From an uncultured Pirellulaceae bacterium (GTDB lineage: Bacteria > Planctomycetota > Planctomycetia > Pirellulales > Pirellulaceae), in assembly GCA_947258905.1 (NCBI GenBank), contig CAMYKF010000061.1:1-6638 (forward strand): a stretch of 6,638 nt of DNA, read 5' to 3'. The translations under genes were made by a program, and so were the position numbers. Shown here one piece after another: positions 1-6,068 of this stretch. Position 1 is the stretch's first letter. The number at the start of each line of letters is the position of its first letter. The notes beneath the pieces were generated by a model that was not told the DNA's origin, made no database searches, and worked only from the letters and a program-made list of their open reading frames with translations.

Positions 1-129
1 GGATGTATCGAATTGTGTAGACACCAATGCCCGGGGGGAGGGTCAGGGGCTGAGGTATTCCAGCAAATGAAAACTTGCCACTAAATTCCGCGAAGAGCCG
101 TCCCGAGACGACATTGGCGGATTTGCGCA

Positions 130-753
130 TCACCGCCGAAACCGGCCGCTTTCCAGAAACTCCGCCACCTGACGCGCCACGCCTGGTTGCACCAGCATCG
201 TGTTGTGGGTCGACCGCAGGCAAATATGATCCTGCTGGGCGGGCAGGGCGGTTCGCGATTTGGGCACGATCCAGTCGTACTGGCCGGCGATGATTCCGAC
301 TTCCATCGTCTGTGGCGACGTAATTCCGTGCACCAGACTGGCGGGATTGTCGGACAGTTCGTTGATACCGGCACAGAACAGGCAAAACAGCGGCGAGATG
401 ATGCGGGCGGTGGGCGTGCCCTGATTGGGAGGTGCCATCAGCACCACGCGTCCCAGCGATGGCAACGGACCGTACTGCAGTGCCAACCGAAAAACGATCG
501 AGCCCATGCTGTGCGCGACCACATGAACCCGGTGATGTTCAGCACAGATTTGCTCGAGAACCGGCCGCAGCCGCGCCGCGTGTCGTTTCAGCGAGCCGTA
601 AAAGCTGGGATAGCCCCAGCTGTGCGTGGGAAATCCGTGCCGCTCGATTTGCCATTGCAGAGGCTTCATCAATAGCCGCCTGGACAGAAACCCGTGCACA
701 AAAAACACGGGATCGCGGCTGGTTTTCCCGATGGAACGCTGCGTGGCAATCAT
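130..753 (-). CDS. Small alpha/beta hydrolase, lipase/esterase type
   Basis: Predicted serine hydrolase acting on an ester or lipid; the substrate cannot be told. Numbered from the chosen ATG at 753 (207 aa), the first strand ends in PVFFVHGF with the oxyanion-hole HG at 20-21. The nucleophile elbow AHSMGS places Ser82, GQYDWIVP gives acid Asp160, and HNTML gives His183, so the full triad is in the usual order. The protein is short for the fold, with little lid insertion, and resembles the small 'permease-like' or triacylglycerol-lipase class of about 200-220 aa. An upstream in-frame ATG at 816 would add 21 non-conserved residues and overlap the end of the preceding gene. The ATG at 753 leaves a clean 25-base gap and is preferred. 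No signal peptide is visible, so a cytoplasmic location is likely. It is the last gene of a three-gene minus-strand run; no convincing terminator is visible in bases 1-129. Fold assignment is firm; substrate is unknown. Confidence 0.85.
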   Translation of the reverse strand: MIATQRSIGKTSRDPVFFVHGFLSRRLLMKPLQWQIERHGFPTHSWGYPSFYGSLKRHAARLRPVLEQICAEHHRVHVVAHSMGSIVFRLALQYGPLPSLGRVVLMAPPNQGTPTARIISPLFCLFCAGINELSDNPASLVHGITSPQTMEVGIIAGQYDWIVPKSRTALPAQQDHICLRSTHNTMLVQPGVARQVAEFLESGRFRR

Positions 754-778
754 GTTTGAGTTATCGACCAGCCAGCCA

Positions 779-1924
779 TTACTTTTCCAGCCACTTTTGC
801 GATTCTCGCAATGCAATCAGCGCGAAACCCGTTGCGATCAACGGATCATCTTCGCGCATGCGGGCATTATCGTTGCTCCACGAGCCGTCGTCCTGCTGCT
901 CCTGTATCAACACATCCCTGATTCGCTCCGCCACCTCGTCGGCCTGGTCCTCAGGTAGCAAGGCCAGCGACTGAGCCAGGGATTGGTAGTAGTAATAGCG
1001 CAGCCCTTCGGCCCACGTGCCCTGTTCCGTTTCGTGCTCAAATCCGGGAACCTGCGGCCACGTGTCGTGTTTGATCAGCCACTGAACCGCTGCCTGCACG
1101 GCCGGATCATCCGCCGGCGTGCCAATGAATCTGTGAATGCGCAGCCCGTCGGTGGTGGCCGAACCATAACTGCGCGGCGAATTTCTGGCGTCATCGTGCC
1201 AGCCGGCCTTGTTGCCGTCGTGATTGCGACGCGGATGAAAAAAGAATCCACCATCATCAGCCACGACGCGTGCAACCCAGGCCCGCGCCGAATCCATGGC
1301 ATCGCTCACACCCGGATGATCGGGGTAGCGGGTCAGCGCTTCCAGCACCGACGATGACACCGAAATGTTGGTACCGGTCGTGGGTCGTTCGCCTTCCATC
1401 CATCCGCTGAGGTCCCAGCCGCCAAAGTTGGGACTGTCCTGGCCATAGCCTTCGTCGGTATCCAGCTGGGCGCGTGTCAGGTATGCGATCAGTGCATCGC
1501 GCACGTCATCGGGCAAATCCAGTTGCAGTTGTTCGGCGGCCAGCAACAAATGGGCCGACGCATAGCTGGAATAATCGGGGCCGCCTGGATTGGTGACAAA
1601 TCCGGCGTCACGCGTGGCCGGCAACAAGGCGTTGACTGCCTCCTGCAACGGGCTTTTGTCCGCAAGGGATTGGTCGCCCAGCGCGTACAGCACAAATGCC
1701 GTCATGGCGGCGCCTTCACGAAGGTTTCCGTAGTTGGGCGAATGCCACAAGTGATCGTCGGCCTGCTGGGCCAGCAAATACTGTGTGGCTTGTTCGATTG
1801 CGGCGTCGAGTTCCGACGGCGATTCCGGTTCAGCAGGCTCCTGGGCGGGCTCTTGAATAACCGGCGATTTGCAGGCCACGGCCAGGCAGCACAGGGCGAT
1901 CAGGAAAAATGCAGTTTTCTTCAT
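779..1924 (-). CDS. Prenyltransferase/squalene-oxidase-repeat lipoprotein (alpha/alpha toroid)
   Basis: A 381-aa predicted lipoprotein with an alpha/alpha-toroid domain of the terpene cyclase/prenyltransferase superfamily. The N-terminus MKKTAFFLIALCCLAVAC is a lipoprotein signal peptide with lipobox LAVAC, Cys18 being the lipidated residue. A Pro/Glu-rich linker (about 20-38) leads to the helical domain (about 40-380). The C-terminal part carries a QW-type motif (Gln343-x3-Gly347-x-Trp349), SYGS at 252-255 and YYYYQ at 310-314. The last two are typical of the large planctomycete group of 'prenyltransferase/squalene oxidase repeat' proteins, mostly of unknown function. I see no DxDD cyclase motif, so hopene or squalene cyclisation should not be assumed. 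The start was set at 1924, where the signal peptide begins. An in-frame ATG at 1960 would add 12 residues before the signal peptide and overlap the upstream transporter gene. It begins 10 bases after that gene ends, which suggests co-transcription. Family is confident; role is unknown. Confidence 0.85.
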   Translation of the reverse strand: MKKTAFFLIALCCLAVACKSPVIQEPAQEPAEPESPSELDAAIEQATQYLLAQQADDHLWHSPNYGNLREGAAMTAFVLYALGDQSLADKSPLQEAVNALLPATRDAGFVTNPGGPDYSSYASAHLLLAAEQLQLDLPDDVRDALIAYLTRAQLDTDEGYGQDSPNFGGWDLSGWMEGERPTTGTNISVSSSVLEALTRYPDHPGVSDAMDSARAWVARVVADDGGFFFHPRRNHDGNKAGWHDDARNSPRSYGSATTDGLRIHRFIGTPADDPAVQAAVQWLIKHDTWPQVPGFEHETEQGTWAEGLRYYYYQSLAQSLALLPEDQADEVAERIRDVLIQEQQDDGSWSNDNARMREDDPLIATGFALIALRESQKWLEK

Positions 1925-1934
1925 GACTTCATGT

Positions 1935-3341
1935 TCAGACGGTTTTGTGTTTCCAGCCACCGTGAAAAAAGCGGGACAGCACCATTATGCTACGCACAAT
2001 GATATCAATGGCCATAGCGATCCATGCACCGGCAACGCCCCAGCCGAGGCCGCTGAACTCAAGCGTGGTCCCCGGAATGTGCACCGTTTCCATGGAAAAC
2101 AGGATGGCCAGCGGTATCCGCATTAGAAAGAATCCGGCCAGCGTAAACAACAATGGCCACATGGTATCGCCAGCGCCCCGCAGGGACCCGGTCGCAACCA
2201 TCACGATTGCCAGCGAGGGCAACGCGAACGCCACGATGCGGAGCAGCCTGCCGACCTGCAGCGTCGTGGGGTGATCGGGCTGGCCGGTGAAAAAAGTCGC
2301 CAGCTCCGTGCCAAAAAAGTACATACCCAGTGCCGTGATCGAGATCACGACGAGCGACGTGCCAATGCAGAACAAGGCGCTTTGCAGCGCCCGATCAGGG
2401 CGGCCGGCACCCAGAAACTGTCCCGCCATCGTGGCGGCAGCGACATGAAAGGCATTGGCCGGCAGGTAGGCACAGGCCTCCAGCTGGACCGCCAGTCCGT
2501 GGGCCGCTGCGGCTGCCGTGCCCAGGCTGTTGATGATCGCCACGAAGATGAGATTGCTGAATAACAGTGCAGCCACGTCCAGACCGCCCGGCAGTCCGAT
2601 TTTCAGCAACCGCACGATCACCGATTTGACCGGTCGCAACAAATGAAATCGCAAGCCGAGTCCGTAGCGATTCAGCAGCAACGCCGAGAACAGGATGCTG
2701 CCGCCCACTCCATGACCGATAGCTGTCCCCATGGCGATGCCCTTCCAGCCCCAGGGTTCAATGCCGCCGAGACCCAGTACCAGCACCATGCTGACTGCCA
2801 CATTGACAATGACGACCACCAGTTTGGCAACGAATCCGGTAATCGTGTCACCCGCGCCGCGCAAACAGGCCGCGCCGACTTGCTCGAACATGATCAGCGG
2901 AATAACCGGAATGACAATCCACAGATATTCGCTGGCGTAGCGGGCTGCATCGCCACGCAATTGCATGGCGTGAATGAACTGATCGCCCAGCAGGATGGCC
3001 AGCGTCGTAATGATGACTGCCAGTCCGCCGCCAGTCAGAATCGCCTGATTGGCCGTCAGCTGTGCAGCCGCCTGATCACGCTCGCCCACGCGTCGGGCAA
3101 TAATGGCGGTTGCCCCGATGGCCACGGCTGCGAACAAACTGGGAATCAGCCACATGGTGTAGCCCATCAATCCCATCGCTGCCTTGACCGCGTCACCACC
3201 ACCAGTCAGATACCGCCCGGTCAACCACCAGTCGGTCCATGTCACCATCAACGTCAGCGTTTCCTCGGCCAGCACGGGCGCGGCAAGCCGTGTCATGGGA
3301 GCCCAGGTGCCTGAGGAATCGATGAGCTTGTTGGTGGACAA
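1935..3341 (-). CDS. MATE-family multidrug/toxin efflux transporter
   Basis: Integral inner-membrane antiporter of the MATE (NorM/DinF-like) family, normally exporting cationic drugs or metabolites in exchange for Na+ or H+. The 468-aa length fits the 12-helix fold, made of two repeated halves. The repeat is directly visible: LRGAGDT occurs at 160-166 and again at 387-393, each followed by a hydrophobic helix. The second half opens at about 244 with LLKIGLPGGLD and has the family signature GQFLGAGRPDRA at 307-318. The substrate cannot be predicted. The longest frame starts with TTG at 3341; the only nearby ATG in frame is at 3296 (residue 16), right against the first membrane segment. The TTG start leaves the usual short cytoplasmic tail, so I prefer it, with some doubt. 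It is the first gene of the minus-strand run, divergent from recO. The repeat element at 3408-3543 lies 66 bases upstream and could fall in its promoter or leader. Confidence 0.9.
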   Translation of the reverse strand: MSTNKLIDSSGTWAPMTRLAAPVLAEETLTLMVTWTDWWLTGRYLTGGGDAVKAAMGLMGYTMWLIPSLFAAVAIGATAIIARRVGERDQAAAQLTANQAILTGGGLAVIITTLAILLGDQFIHAMQLRGDAARYASEYLWIVIPVIPLIMFEQVGAACLRGAGDTITGFVAKLVVVIVNVAVSMVLVLGLGGIEPWGWKGIAMGTAIGHGVGGSILFSALLLNRYGLGLRFHLLRPVKSVIVRLLKIGLPGGLDVAALLFSNLIFVAIINSLGTAAAAAHGLAVQLEACAYLPANAFHVAAATMAGQFLGAGRPDRALQSALFCIGTSLVVISITALGMYFFGTELATFFTGQPDHPTTLQVGRLLRIVAFALPSLAIVMVATGSLRGAGDTMWPLLFTLAGFFLMRIPLAILFSMETVHIPGTTLEFSGLGWGVAGAWIAMAIDIIVRSIMVLSRFFHGGWKHKTV

Positions 3342-3407
3342 ATTATTTCCGTTTGCCGTTCGGGAAACGCAGCTTCTTGCGACTTGTGAGCAGTTTTTGT
3401 GAGTCTT

Positions 3408-3434
3408 GTATTAGGCCCGTCGTTTACGTCGGGT
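3408..3434 (+). repeat. Left 27-base hairpin repeat of the element
   Basis: The stem is cccgtcg (3416-3422) and cgtcggg (3427-3433) around loop ttta, with one T-T mismatch in the middle. It matches the reverse complement of 3517-3543 at 22 of 27 positions; all five differences fall in the stem next to the loop. Confidence 0.75.
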
Positions 3435-3452
3435 AACACGGAACGCCGAATG

Positions 3453-3497
3453 TTTCACTCCCCCGCCCGCCGCTTTGCGGCGGGCGGGGGAGTGAAA
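3453..3497. repeat. Perfect 21-bp GC-rich palindrome with 3-base loop
   Basis: The arms at 3453-3473 and 3477-3497 pair at every one of 21 positions around the loop ttt (3474-3476), and the inner 15 or so pairs are almost all G-C. On the plus strand the stem is followed by a short T-run (3498-3502), as in an intrinsic terminator. It sits, however, upstream of two genes that point away from each other, so it ends neither of their transcripts. It is better explained as the core of the repeat element; a role as an attenuator in a 5' leader is possible but not shown. Confidence 0.8.
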
Positions 3498-3516
3498 TTT
3501 TTCTTTGTCCCAAATG

Positions 3517-3543
3517 ACCCGAGCTAAAGCTCGGGCCTAATAC
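3517..3543 (-). repeat. Right 27-base hairpin repeat of the element (inverted)
   Basis: The stem cccgagc (3518-3524) pairs perfectly with gctcggg (3529-3535) around loop taaa, which reads ttta on the minus strand. Read on that strand it is the partner of the left copy, with the same 12 outer bases and the same cgggt ending. Confidence 0.75.
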
Positions 3544-3737
3544 CGTTTTGCCCATGCTCACTGTCATCGTTTTGGCTTATGCGCTCAATATTTATGCAGC
3601 CAACCCCGAACCAATTCAGCCACTCGACGTAGAAACGGGAGCCCGTTGATCAAACCAGCAGTTGCGTTTCGGCCTGCACGGAGGATAGCATCACAACGAT
3701 AGCCATCTCCCTTTGTGCGATAGCAAGCCAGCAAGCC

Positions 3738-4538
3738 ATGCCAGCGGAAAAAACAACGGCGATTGTGCTGAAAGTCGTGGAATTCAGCGAATCGAGTTGC
3801 GTGGTCACGTTATATACGCGTGATTTTGGCAAAATCAGTGCTCTGGCCAAAGGGGCCCGTCGTTTGCGAAGTCCGTTCGATGGCGCTATTGACTTGTTGT
3901 CGATCTGTCGAATAGTGTTCCTCCGCAAATCTGTGGACAGCCTGGACCTGTTGACCGAAGCGCGATTGTTGCGGCGGTTTCGCAGTGCGTCCACGGACTT
4001 GTCGCGGTTGTACGCCGGGATGTACGTCATTGAGCTGGTTGCAGCGTTGACGGATCATGCCGATGCGCAGCCGGCGTTGTTCGATTGGGTGGTGGAAGCC
4101 ATCGAATCGATTGATTCGCCATCCACGGCGGACGCATCGCCAGGTTTGTTGTTCCGGTTCGAATTGACGCTGTTGTCAATGCTGGGACATGTGCCGGCGT
4201 TGTTTGAGTGCGTGGATTGCGGTCGCCCGATTGATGACGTGGACCAACAACGGCCGCGAGTCGCCTTTGGCATGCAGGCCGGAGGCGTTTATTGCGAACA
4301 GTGCCGGAGCGGGAAACGAAATATTGTCGGACTAACCAGAAGGACACTGCAGTTGATGCGGGAAACGGCGGACACGAGCCGCCCGCTGGATGACATCTCA
4401 TGGGATGGAGCCAGCCGCGGCGAGTTGCGGGGTTTGCTGGATCAATACATCGCAGACTTGATCGGTTACCGGCCAAGGATGCAAAACTGGTTGAAACAAA
4501 CAACGTTCGCGATGCAGGACGTTCAAACTGAAAAATAG
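3738..4538 (+). CDS. recO: DNA repair protein RecO
   Basis: Recombination mediator of the RecFOR pathway: it binds single-stranded DNA and RecR, displaces SSB and helps load RecA at gaps. The 266-aa length is normal for the family. The N-terminal OB-fold (about 1-80) shows the family pattern TTAIVLKVVEFSESS, then LYTRDFGKISALAKGARR with the basic KGARR at 38-42. The helical C-terminal domain holds a four-cysteine zinc site, CVDC at 158-161 and CEQC at 186-189. Cys-type zinc fingers occur in many but not all RecO proteins, so all four being present suggests a functional fold. ATG 3738 gives the expected N-terminus directly before the conserved TTAIVL stretch. No earlier in-frame start occurs before the upstream stop, and no clear Shine-Dalgarno site precedes it. 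It is divergent from the transporter gene and lies 55 bases upstream of the TPR lipoprotein gene on the same strand. Confidence 0.93.
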   Translation: MPAEKTTAIVLKVVEFSESSCVVTLYTRDFGKISALAKGARRLRSPFDGAIDLLSICRIVFLRKSVDSLDLLTEARLLRRFRSASTDLSRLYAGMYVIELVAALTDHADAQPALFDWVVEAIESIDSPSTADASPGLLFRFELTLLSMLGHVPALFECVDCGRPIDDVDQQRPRVAFGMQAGGVYCEQCRSGKRNIVGLTRRTLQLMRETADTSRPLDDISWDGASRGELRGLLDQYIADLIGYRPRMQNWLKQTTFAMQDVQTEK

Positions 4539-4541
4539 ACG

Positions 4542-4564
4542 AGGCCCTGAAACATTCGGGGCCT
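4542..4564 (+). other. Intergenic RNA hairpin after recO
   Basis: Ten consecutive pairs (4542-4551 with 4555-4564, one of them G-U) close a three-base loop aca. It starts three bases past the recO stop. There is no T-run after it, so it is not a standard intrinsic terminator. It could protect the recO message 3' end, separate expression of recO and the next gene, or be a weak attenuator. Confidence 0.5.
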
Positions 4565-4582
4565 GCCAACACTGACAAGGAC

Positions 4583-4587
4583 AAGGA
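4583..4587 (+). promoter_or_regulatory. Shine-Dalgarno site fixing a GTG start
   Basis: The sequence aagga ends six bases before GTG 4594. The spacing, together with the lipoprotein signal peptide that begins exactly there, supports the GTG as the start of the downstream gene. Confidence 0.7.
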
Positions 4588-4593
4588 AGTCCA

Positions 4594-5397
4594 GTGAAAT
4601 TAATCAGATCAAGTATTCTCGTTGGTGGTTCCACGTTGCTGTTGATTTGCCCGCTGCTGCTGGGCGGGTGCAGTTCAGTATCCGATGGCGGATCGAAATG
4701 GTCGCTGGCCAATTTGCTGGGAAGTCCGGCCACCGCCGACAGCGCAAAAAATGCCGAAGACGAACTTGATCCGTTTGGCGAACGCGATCCGGATCGTCTG
4801 ATGTGGTCGGATTTGGGTCCCGGTCGCATTGGAACCACGCTGCAGCGACGGGTCACAGCCGGCCAGGATCGCGTCAAGGCCGACCAGCGGTTAGCGGAGG
4901 GTCAGGAGCTTTACCAACAAGCACTGGCTCGCTGGGATAGCGGCCAAAAGGACGGCGAAACACCGGCGCTGTTTCGGGAGGCGGCGCAGAAGTTTGAACT
5001 GGCAGCCGGGTACCTGCGGGATTCGGCGATCGAGCACGACGCACTTTTTCTGCAGGGCGAATCGAATTTCTTTGCCAATGACTATGTGCAGGCCAATCGG
5101 GCCTATGAGATCCTTCTGAATCGATACTCGGGTACACGGCACCTGGATCTGGTCCAGTTGCGACGATTTGAAATTGCCCAGTACTGGTTGGCGCTCGACC
5201 GGGGCGGAGCAGGTATCACCATCAATGATCCGGCACGGCCCAATTCCGGACTGGAAAAACACGCCCGGCGTATCCTGCATCGCATTCGGCTGGACGATCC
5301 CACGGGCAAACTGGCCGACGACGCCACCATGGCGCTGGGCAGCGCATTTGCCGAAGCCGGCTTGCATGCCGATGCGGCCGATGGGATGAAACTGTAA
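4594..5397 (+). CDS. BamD-like TPR lipoprotein, 3' end lost at junction
   Basis: Predicted membrane-anchored lipoprotein with tetratricopeptide-like repeats, of the kind often annotated as BamD/YfiO-like in planctomycetes. A role in outer-membrane protein assembly is only a guess. The N-terminus has two basic residues, a hydrophobic core and the lipobox LLGGC, with Cys26 lipidated. A low-complexity acidic stretch (about 28-70) follows, then paired helices from about 95. The clearest repeat is LFLQGESNFFANDYVQANRAYEILLNRYSG (positions about 150-179), and another begins at ADDATMALGSAFAEAGLHADAAD. That second repeat is broken in its second helix: after ADG (5383-5385) the frame reads only MKL and stops. 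The bases past 5385 belong to the SDR gene on the other strand. The native protein was therefore longer, and the TAA at 5395 is not its true stop. It lies 55 bases downstream of recO and starts with GTG behind a good ribosome site. Confidence 0.75.
   Translation: MKLIRSSILVGGSTLLLICPLLLGGCSSVSDGGSKWSLANLLGSPATADSAKNAEDELDPFGERDPDRLMWSDLGPGRIGTTLQRRVTAGQDRVKADQRLAEGQELYQQALARWDSGQKDGETPALFREAAQKFELAAGYLRDSAIEHDALFLQGESNFFANDYVQANRAYEILLNRYSGTRHLDLVQLRRFEIAQYWLALDRGGAGITINDPARPNSGLEKHARRILHRIRLDDPTGKLADDATMALGSAFAEAGLHADAADGMKL
5368..5385. other. Junction of two unrelated sequences, with shared microhomology
   Basis: Read on the plus strand these 18 bases encode the ADAADG of a TPR helix; read on the minus strand they encode the PIGRIG of an SDR. 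Both readings suit their own family, at least over 5368-5382, so the two source molecules probably shared this short stretch. It contains the direct repeat gccgat at 5368-5373 and 5377-5382. GC content drops sharply to its right, and both genes end here in mid-domain. Confidence 0.85.
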
Positions 5398-6030
5398 ATA
5401 ATGTTGAATCATTGCGGAAAATGCTTCAGGTGGAATTCCGATACTTATATAGGCCTCACTCTCAACAAGACCAGGATTAATCTGGTTTACTTTGATACCA
5501 TCCTTGGCCCATTCTGCAGCCAGTGATTTGGTCATCTGCGACATAGCTCCTTTTAGAATGCCGTAGAGAGGAACACCCGACATGCTTCTCCTAGTTACTG
5601 CAGATCCAATATTCAAAAGGCTTCCTTTGGTTTCCTTCAGATAATCATGGGCAAGCGAGGAGAGATAGAGCAGGTTTGTAAGGTTGGCTGTTATACCGGA
5701 CTGCATAAGATCATAATCGAGTTTTTCTATGGGGATGGGGGGAAGGGTTGGGTGACTAACCGCATTATTAACTAGGATATCAATTCGATTATGCCGATCA
5801 TAAACAGCTTCAAGTAGTTCTTTTGCGGATTCTTTATTTTCTAGTTCATAGCAACCAAAACCCGCAGGACCGTGTTGCTCTGTAATTTCTGCAGCCACTT
5901 TTTGGGCCCTTTCGGCAGACCGACTGGTGATAATAACCTGGACGCCTAATGACGCAAGCCGCTCCGCAATTCCTCTGCCAATTCCTCCTGCACCGCCAGT
6001 GACAATTGCCACCTTTTCATTCACTGTCAT
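5368..6030 (-). CDS. Short-chain dehydrogenase/reductase (SDR), C-terminus lost
   Basis: Classical NAD(P)-dependent SDR oxidoreductase; the substrate is not predictable. The visible 221 residues hold the Rossmann glycine motif TGGAGGIG (11-18), the structural NNA (88-90), and the catalytic set Asn116, Ser143, Tyr156 and Lys160 in YGILK. Ser and Tyr are 13 residues apart, as expected. After beta-2 the sequence is TSRS with Arg37 and no acidic residue, which favours NADP(H). The family continues after HPIGRIG with a 'kPeEia...' segment and a final ASFITG-like strand. These 30 or so residues are absent. Instead the frame runs on antisense through the lipoprotein gene to 4891, giving a 379-codon frame whose tail has no SDR character. 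ATG 6030 is fixed by a strong AAGGAG site six bases upstream. It follows the citrate-synthase-like gene by 38 bases on the same strand, probably as one operon. Confidence 0.88.
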
Positions 6031-6036
6031 CCCTTA

Positions 6037-6042
6037 CTCCTT
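6037..6042 (-). promoter_or_regulatory. Strong Shine-Dalgarno site of the SDR gene
   Basis: On the minus strand AAGGAG lies six bases before ATG 6030. A consensus site this strong is unlike the weak or missing sites before recO and the MATE gene, which agrees with a different source organism for this part. Confidence 0.8.
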
Positions 6043-6068
6043 AATTTGGACTTGTTTGTATAGCTCTA

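Larger units (their letters stand above)
3408..3543. repeat. REPIN/MITE-like symmetrical repeat element
   Basis: A 136-base non-coding unit built symmetrically: a 27-base repeat (3408-3434), a perfect 21-bp palindrome (3453-3473 with 3477-3497), then the same 27-base repeat inverted (3517-3543). The outermost 12 bases are exact inverted repeats: gtattaggcccg at 3408-3419 and cgggcctaatac at 3532-3543. Each 27-base copy can itself fold into a hairpin with the loop ttta. This layout of two inverted palindromic units around a spacer is that of REPINs, which are mobilised by RAYT (Y1-type) transposases; a MITE with terminal inverted repeats is the other reading. No transposase gene is in the window, so any mobilising enzyme would act in trans. 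I see no clear target-site duplication. Copy number elsewhere in the genome cannot be seen here and would decide the matter. Confidence 0.7.
3342..3737. other. Divergent intergenic region holding a repeat element
   Basis: This 396-base stretch separates the leftward MATE transporter gene from the rightward recO gene, so any promoters for both must lie here. About a third is the symmetrical repeat element at 3408-3543. The remaining 194 bases before recO (3544-3737) are less GC-rich around 3561-3600 and hold a short inverted repeat (aacggg 3634-3639 with cccgtt 3642-3647) but no coding frame I would support. I could not pick out a convincing sigma-70-type promoter; planctomycete promoters are often not recognisable by eye. 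Confidence 0.7.

Noticed and set aside
1..129. Terminator or small gene downstream of the hydrolase
   Set aside because: Only very short inverted matches are present, with no T-run on the minus strand and no supported reading frame.
187..675. 162-codon plus-strand frame opposite the hydrolase
   Set aside because: The minus-strand gene has a complete catalytic triad; the opposite frame is His/Gln/Arg-rich with no motif.
2643..3314. 223-codon plus-strand frame opposite the MATE gene
   Set aside because: It is highly polar and His/Gln/Asn-rich, the typical antisense of a membrane protein, and the minus-strand MATE repeats are clear.
3477..3490. Possible G-quadruplex in the right arm of the palindrome
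   Set aside because: Only three separate G-runs are present, one of them of two bases; the perfect hairpin is the simpler structure.
3453..3502. Intrinsic terminator for an adjacent gene
   Set aside because: No gene ends here: the genes on both sides start near this region and run away from it.
3634..3647. Short inverted repeat aacggg/cccgtt as an operator
   Set aside because: A six-pair repeat with a two-base gap is easily found by chance, and nothing ties it to a regulator.
3650..4030. 126-codon minus-strand frame overlapping the recO start and upstream spacer
   Set aside because: Most of it is antisense to recO and it has no recognisable motif or ribosome site.
4027..4584. 185-codon minus-strand frame across the recO 3' half
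   Set aside because: It is antisense to recO, whose zinc-site cysteines and family motifs are intact; the frame is Ser/Arg/Pro-rich and looks like a shadow.
4891..5367. C-terminal extension of the SDR reading frame as a new protein domain
   Set aside because: It is exactly antisense to the well-supported TPR lipoprotein gene and shows no SDR or other recognisable pattern.
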